Source: Anaerolineales bacterium (GTDB taxonomy: Bacteria > Chloroflexota > Anaerolineae > Anaerolineales > UBA6668). From it: 38,694 nt of DNA. Positions 24,817 to 32,819 of the stretch are shown in pieces; the first letter of the stretch is position 1, and the number at the start of each line of letters is the position of its first letter. Under the pieces are notes generated by a model that was given only the letters and a program-made list of their open reading frames with translations, had not been told where the DNA came from and made no database searches. The DNA is taken from NCBI GenBank assembly GCA_020630175.1, contig JAHDBW010000017.1, positions 1 through 38,694 of the forward strand, read 5' to 3'. Made by a program: the position numbers and the translations under genes.

Positions 24817-26391
24817 TTAGTTATCAATCGGGATGATGATATCTTGACCCGGTGCCAGCAAGCGGATGTTTTTGATTCCGTTTGCATCGGCTAAGTCTTG
24901 CATCTTGACCTTGAAGTCCCACGCAATGTAGTACATGTTGTCGCCGTCTTGCACGGTGTAGATCAAGTCGCCATTTTCATTACGGGTTGCAACACGCCCA
25001 AAATCTGTCGTGACATTGACGCCGTCATCAACGATTTCTTCAGTCTGCTTTGGCACGTCAGTTGGTGCTGGCGTTGCCGCTGCCGTGGCGTCATCATCAG
25101 CATCTGCAGTGTCTGTTGTCTCTGCTGCTGGGGCAGAACCGCCGCTATCAGGGATGATCAACTTTGTGCCCGGAGAAATAATTGTCCGGTTGGTCAGGTC
25201 ATTTGCTTCAAGCAAGTCAGACACGCGCAAGTAGTAACGGTAAGCAATAACCCAAAGCGTATCACCTGGTTTGACAATATAGGTGGTCCCGCCGTCTGGC
25301 ACTTCTTGCCGATCTACTAATTTGACCGTGCCGGTGCTAGTTGTATTGTTGCTTGCCACAGACGCTGGCACAGCTGCGACCCGTGGTGCACTGCTCGCAG
25401 GGAGTGCGGTCGGGTACAAGTTTGTCCATTGTTGGGCTTGTGCTGTCAATGACGCTGGCGACATCGCTGTAGGTTGACCACCGCTTGATGCGCCTGCACT
25501 TGCGCCAGCTGGATTCAGCGCTACTGCTTGTGCGGTTAGAGCTGCTGCTGACATTGCCGTTGGTTGTCCCGCTGGAACAGCCGCAACTGCTGGTGCTGCC
25601 GTTGGCGCCGCTGTTGGCGCGGCAGCTGCTGTTGGTGCTGTCGTTGCAACTGCGGTTGGTACAGTGGCTGCGCTAGAGGCGTTGCCACCTTGTTGTAACG
25701 CAAAGTGATCTAGGAAATAGCCACTGCTGCTGAAGCCATAGCGGGTGAACATTTCTACCCAAACGGTCATGGTTTCATCTGTTGCGGTGAAGGTGTAGAC
25801 GTAGCGATTGTGGTTTAGGTAAAAATCGTGCGTATTAGCAGAGTTGAACCAACCCGTGTAAGCGATTGCCGATTCATTACGCCATTCAGCATTCTTAGGA
25901 CTTGCGCCTAAACGTAGCCCTGCTGCGCCAGAATCTGCGTCTGGTGGATGCTGCTTGGCACCGGCTTCATAGCCAGTTACAACGTCCGGATAGATGCTGC
26001 CGCTAAACGTATACGTTTGCCCCGGCACTAGGCCAGATACATCTTGTGAGAGTGCAAAATAAACTGGCGCACTGCCTTTGAACATTTTCAGAATGTAAGA
26101 GCCGTTGACCCAGAATAAGCTGCGTTCGTGTTCTGGGGCGTCCCAAAGTGGCCAAACAACCAATTCTGGACGCAAAGCGATCCCTTCTGAATAGCCAGAG
26201 TCTGCGCTATCCACAAAGTGCAAGCGCCAGCCGTTTGGTACAGCAAATTCGTTTACACCATCTTGTTGGAAGTACCCTTCTTCAAAAGAAGGATTCGTGA
26301 GTAGGTTACCGCCTTGCGCAACAACTTGGCCAAGCGGCACGATTGCAAAAAGGGCGATAAGAAGTGGTTTCAATAGAGATTTTCTAAACAT
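24817..26391 (-). CDS. Secreted two-LysM protein with N-terminal beta-sandwich domain
   Basis: 524 residues. Signal peptide 1-26 (ending VVAQ), then a carbohydrate-binding-module-like beta sandwich (about 28-235, opening LLTNPSFEEG, a common start of such folds). A low-complexity Ala/Pro/Thr linker (236-360) contains two copies of a GQPTAMS..LTAQA unit. LysM 1 is at 371-415 (TYIVKPGDTLW to KLIIP), an acidic linker follows, and LysM 2 is at 478-524 (IYTVQDGDNMYYIA to DIIIP). LysM domains bind N-acetylglucosamine glycans such as peptidoglycan, so this is a wall-associated or surface protein. No catalytic domain is evident. GGAG sits 6 nt before the ATG, next to a perfect 6-bp hairpin (26401-26416). 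Confidence 0.9.
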   Translation of the reverse strand: MFRKSLLKPLLIALFAIVPLGQVVAQGGNLLTNPSFEEGYFQQDGVNEFAVPNGWRLHFVDSADSGYSEGIALRPELVVWPLWDAPEHERSLFWVNGSYILKMFKGSAPVYFALSQDVSGLVPGQTYTFSGSIYPDVVTGYEAGAKQHPPDADSGAAGLRLGASPKNAEWRNESAIAYTGWFNSANTHDFYLNHNRYVYTFTATDETMTVWVEMFTRYGFSSSGYFLDHFALQQGGNASSAATVPTAVATTAPTAAAAPTAAPTAAPAVAAVPAGQPTAMSAAALTAQAVALNPAGASAGASSGGQPTAMSPASLTAQAQQWTNLYPTALPASSAPRVAAVPASVASNNTTSTGTVKLVDRQEVPDGGTTYIVKPGDTLWVIAYRYYLRVSDLLEANDLTNRTIISPGTKLIIPDSGGSAPAAETTDTADADDDATAAATPAPTDVPKQTEEIVDDGVNVTTDFGRVATRNENGDLIYTVQDGDNMYYIAWDFKVKMQDLADANGIKNIRLLAPGQDIIIPIDN

Positions 26392-26400
26392 TCATGTCTC

Positions 26401-26416
26401 CATAGTGATAACTATG
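26401..26416 (-). promoter_or_regulatory. Hairpin overlapping the ribosome-binding site of the LysM gene
   Basis: On the minus strand, CATAGT-tatc-ACTATG; its final G is the first G of the GGAG ribosome site. Folding would occlude part of the site. The ATG of the stem also opens a three-codon frame (ATG GAG ACA TGA) whose stop touches the true start. Confidence 0.4.
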
Positions 26417-26510
26417 TGTATATGCCAAAAGCGGCGAGATTTTAACACAAGCTTGCAACCGGTTGTAATTACGTATGGGATAGTAGCTTGATAGTACTGT
26501 GAGAGTTTGT

Positions 26511-28550
26511 CTAGCCAATGAGCAGCACCACAGAGTGTGCTGCAACCAAGCATTGTGCAGCTTGTTCGATTGGCGCTAGTGCTTGCGGCAAGATCGCTTC
26601 TGTTAGCGGGCGGCTAGTGTCTAAGACGCGCGCCCAGTTATGGCTGGCTGCTGGCTGTAGGGCAAATGTAATTGGTTCTGAGTAAGCGTTGGCAATAATA
26701 TGCACAGGTCGCATGCCGTTACCAACGTTAATCAGGCAAGAGAGCGTATGCGAGCGACTGCCCCAATCAGGTGCATCAAGCGTGACACCATGCCATTGCA
26801 CTTGTGCTGGTGTTAGGAATTCTGGCTGCCGCAATTGCGGTAAGCGGGCACGCAGTTGTAACAACGCTTTGACATATTGTTGCAATGCATAATTTTCTGC
26901 GTGCAAGGTCCAATCGACCCAAGAGATGGCATTATCTTGGCAATAGGCATTGTTATTCCCGTGCTGTGTGCGGCGGAACTCATCCCCAGCTAACAGGCGC
27001 GGAATCCCTTGCGAGATACCCACTAACGCAAAGAAGTTTGTCATCTGGCGCAGGCGTAAGGCGTCGATGGCGGCATCGGTAGTTGGGCCTTCTACGCCAT
27101 AGTTGAAGCTGGCATTGTTGTTAGACCCATCGCGATTGTCTTCACCATTGGCAAGATTGTGTTTGTGGTTATAGCTCACAAGGTCATTGAGCGTAAACCC
27201 ATCATGCGCGGTGACGTAGTTGATTGACCGAAAGGGCGTATCTGCCGGTTGATGATAAACATTGCGGCTGCCTAGCAAACGATCTGCTAAGTGCCGTGAA
27301 ACGCCAGGTTCACCATTTACAAAGCGGCGCAAATTATCGCGGAATTTATCGTTTTCCTCAGCCCAGCGCGGCCCGTAATAGCCACCGACTTGATACAAGC
27401 CGGCTGCGTCCCACGGTTCAGAAATAATTTTCACGTTAGACAAAATCGGATCGGCTTCAATCGCTTCAATCAATGGCGACTTTGCCAACGGCGTGCCGTC
27501 TTCACCGCGCGTCATGGCGGCGAGTAAATCAAAACGGAAGCCATCCACATGCATTTCAGTAACCCAGTAACGCAGGCTATCTAAAATGATACGGCTAACA
27601 ACCGGATGATTAGCGTTGATCGTATTGCCGGTGCCAGCATAGTTGGCATAGCTGCCATCTGGATAATGCAGATAGTAAACATCATTAGCAAAGCCTTTAT
27701 GACTCAAGATTGGGCCGTCAGCGCCGCCTTCCCCCGTGTGGTTGAAGACAACGTCTAATAGCACCTCAATCCCGGCTCTGTGGCAGGCTTTGACCATGTC
27801 GCGAAACTCGTTGACCGGCGCAAACGGATCCGTTTTATCAACGCAGTAGTCGCGGTGCGGGGCAAACCAAGCAATCGGCTGATAGCCCCAAAAATTTATG
27901 AGGTCTTCATTCGTTTCTGGATTGATCCAATCGACATCTTGCATGTCATATTGCAAAAGCGGCAGGAGTTCCAGCGTAGTAATGCCTAAATCACGCAAGT
28001 ATGGCAATTTCTCGGCTAAGCCTGCGTAGGTGCCCGCGTTGCGGACGGCAGCACTTGGCGATTGGGTATACCCCCGGACATGCGTTTCATACAAGACAGT
28101 TTCAGACCATGGAATCTTGGGGGCAGTGTCGTTCTCCCAATCATAAAGATTGGAATCGATTACAACACTTTTCATTGACGTGGTCAGCGTATTGCCGTCT
28201 GCTTCAGCCGCTTTGCGGCTATACGTTTCGTCGTACATCACGCTACGCGCATAGGGATCAATCAGTATTTTTTCGGAGTCAAACAATTGCAGCGGTGGCT
28301 GCGTTTCGCCATCTACAGACCACCCATATAGCTGACCGTGACCAATACCAGACACAAAGACATGCCAATAGGCATGCGTCCGATTGCGGCGCTTGGTGAG
28401 CCGAATAACGTGGCTAGGCTGCGCTGCATTATGCGTGTCAAATAGCAGCAAATTGACGCGCGTTGCATCTTTGCTGTACACGCTGAAGTTCACACCATCA
28501 GCTTGGACGGTAGCGCCTAAAGGCCAAGATTTACCGGTTGAAATTTGCAT
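26511..28550 (-). CDS. glgX: Glycogen debranching enzyme GlgX (isoamylase type)
   Basis: 679 residues. CBM48 N-terminal domain (about 5-110), GH13 subfamily 11 barrel (about 150-560), C-terminal beta domain. The four GH13 regions are present: DVVFNH (266-271), GFRFDLLAA with nucleophile D341, ISEPWD with acid/base E378, and TAHD with H449/D450. Length and the SWPLGATVQADGVNFSVYS opening match GlgX/TreX, which hydrolyses alpha-1,6 branches of phosphorylase-trimmed glycogen in the cytoplasm. It starts 3 nt after the stop of the HIT gene, so they form a two-gene operon. No other glycogen gene is in the window. GlgX and TreX cannot be separated by sequence alone. Confidence 0.95.
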   Translation of the reverse strand: MQISTGKSWPLGATVQADGVNFSVYSKDATRVNLLLFDTHNAAQPSHVIRLTKRRNRTHAYWHVFVSGIGHGQLYGWSVDGETQPPLQLFDSEKILIDPYARSVMYDETYSRKAAEADGNTLTTSMKSVVIDSNLYDWENDTAPKIPWSETVLYETHVRGYTQSPSAAVRNAGTYAGLAEKLPYLRDLGITTLELLPLLQYDMQDVDWINPETNEDLINFWGYQPIAWFAPHRDYCVDKTDPFAPVNEFRDMVKACHRAGIEVLLDVVFNHTGEGGADGPILSHKGFANDVYYLHYPDGSYANYAGTGNTINANHPVVSRIILDSLRYWVTEMHVDGFRFDLLAAMTRGEDGTPLAKSPLIEAIEADPILSNVKIISEPWDAAGLYQVGGYYGPRWAEENDKFRDNLRRFVNGEPGVSRHLADRLLGSRNVYHQPADTPFRSINYVTAHDGFTLNDLVSYNHKHNLANGEDNRDGSNNNASFNYGVEGPTTDAAIDALRLRQMTNFFALVGISQGIPRLLAGDEFRRTQHGNNNAYCQDNAISWVDWTLHAENYALQQYVKALLQLRARLPQLRQPEFLTPAQVQWHGVTLDAPDWGSRSHTLSCLINVGNGMRPVHIIANAYSEPITFALQPAASHNWARVLDTSRPLTEAILPQALAPIEQAAQCLVAAHSVVLLIG

Positions 28551-28553
28551 AGA

Positions 28554-29045
28554 TTATAAAAAGCTGGGTAGCGTCTCTTTTAGTTTTTGATGTGTTGTGG
28601 GCAGTTCTTCTGGCAAAACGCGAACCTCGCCGACGGTGCTCATAAAGTTCGTATCGCCAGCCCAACGCGGCACAATATGTTGATGCATATGCTCTGGAAT
28701 GCCAGCCCCAGCCGAGTCGCCAATGTTGATGCCAATATTGAAGCCCTGCGGTACATAAATCGAGCGGAGGGCTTTGAGACACGCCTGTGAAAGCGCCATC
28801 ATTTCTGCGGTTGTTTCTACGGTTGCGTCTTCTAAAGTGGCAATATGGGCTACGGGAATCACCATGAGGTGGCCGGTGTTGTAGGGAAAGCGGTTCAAAA
28901 TGACAAAGCTATGCTGGCCGCGATACACAATCAGCGTTTCATCATCGTCATTTTTGGCAAGTAGATGGCAGAACAAACAATCATTGATGATTTCACGTTC
29001 GCCTTTCAAATACTTCATGCGCCAAGGGGTCCAAAGAGTTTGCAT
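28554..29045 (-). CDS. HIT-family nucleotide hydrolase/phosphorylase
   Basis: 163 residues. The histidine triad is HMHQHIVP (H119, H121, H123), and a Cys pair at CLFC (23-26) probably binds zinc. The opening LWTPWRMKYL resembles HIT proteins annotated as Ap4A phosphorylases. Expected role: cleavage of dinucleoside polyphosphates or nucleotide conjugates in the cytoplasm. An extended -10 (TGATAAAAT on the minus strand, 29063-29055) lies 9 nt before the ATG with no ribosome site, so the mRNA may be nearly leaderless. It is divergent from birA (32-bp gap) and followed by glgX after 3 nt. Confidence 0.93.
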   Translation of the reverse strand: MQTLWTPWRMKYLKGEREIINDCLFCHLLAKNDDDETLIVYRGQHSFVILNRFPYNTGHLMVIPVAHIATLEDATVETTAEMMALSQACLKALRSIYVPQGFNIGINIGDSAGAGIPEHMHQHIVPRWAGDTNFMSTVGEVRVLPEELPTTHQKLKETLPSFL

Positions 29046-29054
29046 AAGGATCAG

Positions 29055-29071
29055 ATTTTATCAAGTATCAT
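29055..29071. promoter_or_regulatory. Overlapping divergent -10 elements for the HIT and birA genes
   Basis: Minus strand: TGATAAAAT (29063-29055), 9 nt before the HIT ATG. Plus strand: TATCAT (29066-29071), 6 nt before the birA ATG. Both place transcription start at or within a few nt of the start codon. No consensus -35 was found for either. Confidence 0.45.
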
Positions 29072-29077
29072 TCAGAG

Positions 29078-29848
29078 ATGTGGACACAACTCTTACTGAC
29101 TACCACTTTACGCGATATTGATGGCGTCACCAACATTCATTACTATGAAACACTAGGCTCTAGCAACACGGTTGCCAAAGCGCTAGCGCAGCAAGGTGCG
29201 CCGCACGGCACGGTTATTATTGCAGATGAGCAAACCGCCGGGCGCGGACGCCAAGGCCGAACTTGGCAAACGCCAGCCGGAACCGCAATTGCTTGCTCGC
29301 TACTGCTCCGGCCCACGGCAAGCAGCTTCAATCCGGCGCACTATTCATTGTTAGGCGGGCTAGCCGTGGCAGATGCCATCAACGCCACTATCAGCGGGTT
29401 AGATGTCAAAGTTAAATGGCCAAATGATGTTTGGGTGAATGGCTTCAAAGTGAGCGGCGTTTTAGCAGAGGCTGGTTGGGCCGGCAATACGCTGGATTAT
29501 GTGGTGCTAGGCATCGGGATCAATGTAAATGGCAGCGCCGAACAGCTTGGCGCTACCCGTACGCCATCCGCAACGCTAGAGCACATTACCGGCCACACGG
29601 TTGATCGGCTAGCGGTGCTAAACGCCTTAGTCACTGGCTGCTTCAATTACCTAGAGACACCGGTTACAAACGTGATTGCAGCCGTCAACCAGCAATTGCT
29701 TTGGCAAGGGGCAACCGTTACGCTAACCCAAGCTGAGACTGAAGTGGCCAGCGGCACATTGGCATGCGTTACCGCAACCGGAGCCGTCCAGATTACAACG
29801 CCGACGGGTGGGGTCGATCAATACATGTCTGGAGAGCTGCGGGGATAG
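29078..29848 (+). CDS. birA: Biotin-[acetyl-CoA carboxylase] ligase
   Basis: 256 residues, the short class without the N-terminal DNA-binding domain, so it should biotinylate carboxyl-carrier protein but not repress biotin genes. The biotinyl-AMP loop GRGRQGRTW starts at residue 55, followed by KWPNDVWV (K113) and GVLAEAGW. A C-terminal SH3-like domain covers about 205-256. TATCAT ends 6 nt before the ATG and no ribosome site is visible, consistent with a leaderless mRNA. Divergent from the HIT/glgX unit; no biotin pathway genes nearby. Confidence 0.95.
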   Translation: MWTQLLLTTTLRDIDGVTNIHYYETLGSSNTVAKALAQQGAPHGTVIIADEQTAGRGRQGRTWQTPAGTAIACSLLLRPTASSFNPAHYSLLGGLAVADAINATISGLDVKVKWPNDVWVNGFKVSGVLAEAGWAGNTLDYVVLGIGINVNGSAEQLGATRTPSATLEHITGHTVDRLAVLNALVTGCFNYLETPVTNVIAAVNQQLLWQGATVTLTQAETEVASGTLACVTATGAVQITTPTGGVDQYMSGELRG

Positions 29849-29933
29849 GGTACAAGTCTTGCATCTAGACTCCCTTGAAAGTACACTAGTATGAGTTGTG
29901 AAGTAAACTATTTTTCGTCACGACATAGTCATG

Positions 29934-29939
29934 TAAAAT
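29934..29939 (+). promoter_or_regulatory. Candidate -10 for the small acidic membrane protein gene
   Basis: TAAAAT preceded by TG. It is followed by a 6-bp hairpin (AGGCAG 29947-29952 / CTGCCT 29961-29966) and a GGAG ribosome site just before the ATG at 29981. Confidence 0.4.
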
Positions 29940-29980
29940 GAACCGAAGGCAGCGTTTTCACTGCCTGACCGGAGACCTCC

Positions 29981-30274
29981 ATGTTTGATGATTTTTCCAG
30001 CGGCGGTGGATCACCCTTCCAAGATGATTTGCTCGACGATGATTTTCTGGATGATGTGCTCGCAGATGAGCCGCAAGCGTACCGCGAAGAAACGCGCGCC
30101 GCGACCGTACAAAGACAAGTCCGTCCCGCAGTAAGCGTTGGCGAAGAACGCATCCTAGGGATGACCGCCCAACAGCGCTTTTTATTAGCGGTGATGTTCT
30201 TATTCAATATTTTAGTGTTTGGCTGCTTAGCGTTGCTAGTAACAGGCCGCGTTGTTCCGCCGATATTTTTCTAA
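29981..30274 (+). CDS. Small acidic single-pass membrane protein
   Basis: 97 residues, not recognised. The N-terminal 35 residues are strongly acidic (FQDDLLDDDFLDDVLADEP). A basic polar stretch (REETRAATVQRQVRP) follows, then one hydrophobic helix (about 65-90, LLAVMFLFNILVFGCLALLV) and a short tail. This is a tail-anchored layout with the acidic part likely in the cytoplasm. GGAG lies 6 nt before the ATG, a good ribosome site. It has its own candidate -10 upstream, and the trp promoter begins 5 bp past its stop, so it is probably monocistronic. No function can be proposed. Confidence 0.75.
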   Translation: MFDDFSSGGGSPFQDDLLDDDFLDDVLADEPQAYREETRAATVQRQVRPAVSVGEERILGMTAQQRFLLAVMFLFNILVFGCLALLVTGRVVPPIFF

Positions 30275-30279
30275 TTTGC

Positions 30280-30309
30280 TTGACAACCTAAAGTCAGATC
30301 AGGTATAAA
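30280..30309 (+). promoter_or_regulatory. Promoter of the trp operon
   Basis: Perfect TTGACA (30280-30285), an 18-bp spacer, TATAAA (30304-30309). Predicted start near 30316, directly before the T-box leader. A 7-bp inverted repeat GTCAGAT / ATCTGAC (30293-30299, 30309-30315) straddles the -10. Confidence 0.85.
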
Positions 30310-30315
30310 TCTGAC

Positions 30316-30646
30316 ATCAACTGAATACACGCTCAATAACAGAGATGAGGAGTAGTAAGCAGTCTCCGGACGGTTTAGTGAGTAAGGACTAGTGCAAACC
30401 TTACCCGTTACGCGCTGCTGAATGGACCTCTGAGTTGCAATGAGAAAAGCGTTTGCGGTGTCCAACCCGCATTTTTATCTCGTATCATTTGCCGGAAGAC
30501 CACCGTTACAGGGTCAGGGTATCGCGTAAAGGTAAGCCAACTTGCTTAACACGCCGTACCTGTGAAAGTGGCCGCAACACCTGTTGTGGCAATTTGGGTG
30601 GCACCGCGAGATTTGCTCTCGTCCCAGTATGGGATGGGAGTTTTTT
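30316..30646 (+). promoter_or_regulatory. Tryptophan T-box riboswitch leader
   Basis: The leader has the full T-box layout. Stem I is closed by CAGAG/CTCTG (30340-30344, 30428-30432), with the AGTA motif near 30351. Its apical hairpin GTAAGG...CCTTAC carries AGTGCAA. The specifier loop reads AA-TGG-A with the Trp codon TGG at 30423-30425. The conserved T-box GGGTGGCACCGCG is at 30596-30608. Its TGGC (30599-30602) would pair with an uncharged tRNA 3' end GCCA, which fits the G discriminator usual for bacterial tRNA-Trp. The terminator follows at 30616-30646. Uncharged tRNA-Trp should stabilise the antiterminator and switch on trpEGDCFBA. Confidence 0.95.
30616..30646 (+). terminator. T-box-controlled terminator
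   Basis: The 10-bp stem CTCTCGTCCC / GGGATGGGAG (two G-U pairs) with loop AGTAT is followed by six T. Its 5' arm is shared with the antiterminator, as in all transcriptional T-boxes. Confidence 0.93.
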
Positions 30647-30761
30647 ATTTAACCCCATCAAACATCAAAACAAAGTGCGCAAGACGCGCACACATCATTG
30701 AGGTTGTACCGCTGTACAACGCAGATATTGCACCTTGCTTTGGTGAGTGTGCCTATGGTTT

Positions 30762-32213
30762 ATGAGCAAAACAACATTTCTACCAATCGTTCGTGAGATT
30801 GAAGCGGATTTAGAGACGCCCGTATCGGTGTATCTGAAATTACGCGATCAAGGCCCGTCTTTCTTATTGGAAAGCGTGACGGGTGGCGAATCGTTAGCCC
30901 GCTATTCTTTTATTGGACTGAATCCACACAGTGCTTACATTGTGGATGATAACAACGTCGTGCGGCGCTACGGTAGAGGACTGACGCAAAGTGAAGTGCT
31001 CGAAGGTGGTCAAAATCCACTTGCGGTTTTGCAGGATGTTCTCAAGCAGTACGATATTCAAGACGTGCCCGGTTTACCACGCCTCAAAGGGGGCATGGTG
31101 GGCTACCTTAGCTACGACGTGGTGCGGTTCTTCGAGCCCAGTCTAGACCTGCCGCTGCACGAGCTGCCAGACGGCATTTTCTTGCTAACTGATACCATCG
31201 TTGCATTTGACCACACCCGTGGCCAAGCCGTATTGATTGCGCTGGCACACGGCACATCAGCAGCGGCAATCTCATCTGCAACTGAACGCATTGCCGCCAT
31301 TGCAGCGAAACTTCAAAAGCCAGTGCCGCCTATCAAACCAATGGTTGAAGTTGACCCGGACGTGGCCTACACCCATTCAGAAGCTGCGTATTCTGAAATG
31401 GTGCTCAAAGCGCAAGAACACATCAAGGCTGGCGATATTTTCCAAGGGGTCTTGTCACAAAAGGTGACCCGTGCCACGGGCATCGAGCCGTTTCAGATTT
31501 ATCGCCAGTTACGGCGGTTGAATCCATCCCCTTACATGTTCTTCTTTGATTTTGCAGACCTGTATGAGGAACCTTTCTATTTGATTGGGGCCTCGCCAGA
31601 GATCCACGTGCGCTTAGAAGATGGCAACACCATCCTGCGCCCAATTGCCGGAACGCGGCCACGCGGTAAAACCGAAGCCGAAGATATTGCCTTTGCAAAA
31701 GATCTGTTAGCCGATCCCAAAGAAATTGCAGAACACGTGATGTTAGTAGACTTAGGCCGCAATGATCTGGGCCGCGTCTGCGAGTTTGGTTCCGTCAAAG
31801 TCACTGACATGATGGTGATCGAACGCTACAGCCATGTGATGCACATCGTTTCGCAGGTTGAAGGCGATGCTAATGCCAATATCGATGGGTTTGATCTCAT
31901 TGCAGCGACGTTCCCTGCGGGCACGGTAAGCGGCGCACCAAAAGTACGCGCCATGGAAATTATTGCCGAATTAGAAGATAACCCACGCGGACCGTATGCG
32001 GGCGTGGTTGGATACATTGGTTTTGATGGGTCAATGGACACCTGTATTGCCCTGCGCACGTTGTACATGGTTGGCAATCGGGTTACTGCACAGGCGGGGG
32101 CCGGTGTGGTGGCAGACAGCGTGCCACACAATGAGTTTATAGAAACCGTGAACAAAGCAATGGCCGCCATGAACGCAATTGACGTGGCTGAAGAAAAAGA
32201 AAGGAAGAAATAA
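30762..32213 (+). CDS. trpE: Anthranilate synthase component I
   Basis: 483 residues from the ATG at 30762; a GTG at 30747 is in frame but less likely. It converts chorismate plus ammonia (from TrpG) to anthranilate, the first committed step of tryptophan synthesis. The LLES motif ([10 protein letters not shown]) near residue 35 is the classical tryptophan feedback site. Catalytic motifs are [25 protein letters not shown] and [11 protein letters not shown]. The gene follows the T-box terminator by about 115 nt; that interval holds two small perfect hairpins (30675-30691 and 30703-30720). It is the first gene of the complete trpEGDCFBA operon. Confidence 0.97.
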   Translation: MSKTTFLPIVREIEADLETPVSVYLKLRDQGPSFLLESVTGGESLARYSFIGLNPHSAYIVDDNNVVRRYGRGLTQSEVLEGGQNPLAVLQDVLKQYDIQDVPGLPRLKGGMVGYLSYDVVRFFEPSLDLPLHELPDGIFLLTDTIVAFDHTRGQAVLIALAHGTSAAAISSATERIAAIAAKLQKPVPPIKPMVEVDPDVAYTHSEAAYSEMVLKAQEHIKAGDIFQGVLSQKVTRATGIEPFQIYRQLRRLNPSPYMFFFDFADLYEEPFYLIGASPEIHVRLEDGNTILRPIAGTRPRGKTEAEDIAFAKDLLADPKEIAEHVMLVDLGRNDLGRVCEFGSVKVTDMMVIERYSHVMHIVSQVEGDANANIDGFDLIAATFPAGTVSGAPKVRAMEIIAELEDNPRGPYAGVVGYIGFDGSMDTCIALRTLYMVGNRVTAQAGAGVVADSVPHNEFIETVNKAMAAMNAIDVAEEKERKK

Positions 32214-32224
32214 ATCTCAATATC

Positions 32225-32794
32225 ATGGTTATAGTTATTGATAATTACGACTCATTTACGTACAACATTGTGCAGTACTTGGGAGAGCTCGGCGCTGATG
32301 TTCAGGTCTATCGCAACGATGCGATTACCGTTGAAGAAATTCGTGCGCTCAACCCGGATCACATCTTGATTTCCCCTGGCCCTGGCACGCCAGAAGAAGG
32401 CGGTGTTTCGATGCAAGTCATTGCTGAACTGGGGCCAGAAATTCCAACCTTGGGCGTTTGCTTAGGGCACCAAGCCATCGGCGCTGTGTTTGAAGGCGAC
32501 GTGCTACGCGCGGAGCGCCTAATGCACGGAAAGACATCTGAAGTGCACCACAAAGACAGCACCCTTTTCAAGGATATCCCGAGCCCATTTACCGCAACCC
32601 GCTATCATTCGCTGGTGGTCAACGAACCGCTACCAGACGCGCTAACCCCAACTGCCTACACTGCCGAAGGCGAACTTATGGGATTAGAACATAAGCTGTA
32701 TCCAATTTACGGCGTGCAGTTTCATCCAGAAAGCATCCTCACCCAGTTTGGGCGCGAGCTGCTACAAAATTTTCTAAACGTACAGAAGCCCTAA
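32225..32794 (+). CDS. trpG: Anthranilate synthase component II (glutamine amidotransferase)
   Basis: 189 residues, single-domain class I glutamine amidotransferase. Catalytic triad C79 (GVCLGH), H167 and E169 (FHPES). The opening [10 protein letters not shown] is typical of TrpG/PabA. It releases ammonia from glutamine for TrpE. It lies 11 nt after trpE. It could also serve 4-amino-4-deoxychorismate synthesis, as some TrpG proteins do, but operon position favours tryptophan. Confidence 0.96.
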   Translation: MVIVIDNYDSFTYNIVQYLGELGADVQVYRNDAITVEEIRALNPDHILISPGPGTPEEGGVSMQVIAELGPEIPTLGVCLGHQAIGAVFEGDVLRAERLMHGKTSEVHHKDSTLFKDIPSPFTATRYHSLVVNEPLPDALTPTAYTAEGELMGLEHKLYPIYGVQFHPESILTQFGRELLQNFLNVQKP

Positions 32795-32819
32795 TCACAC
32801 ACACACTAAAAGGCCTTTT

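Noticed and set aside
30747-30761. GTG start five codons upstream for trpE
   Set aside because: No ribosome site supports it, and the ATG at 30762 gives a normal TrpE N-terminus. It cannot be excluded fully.
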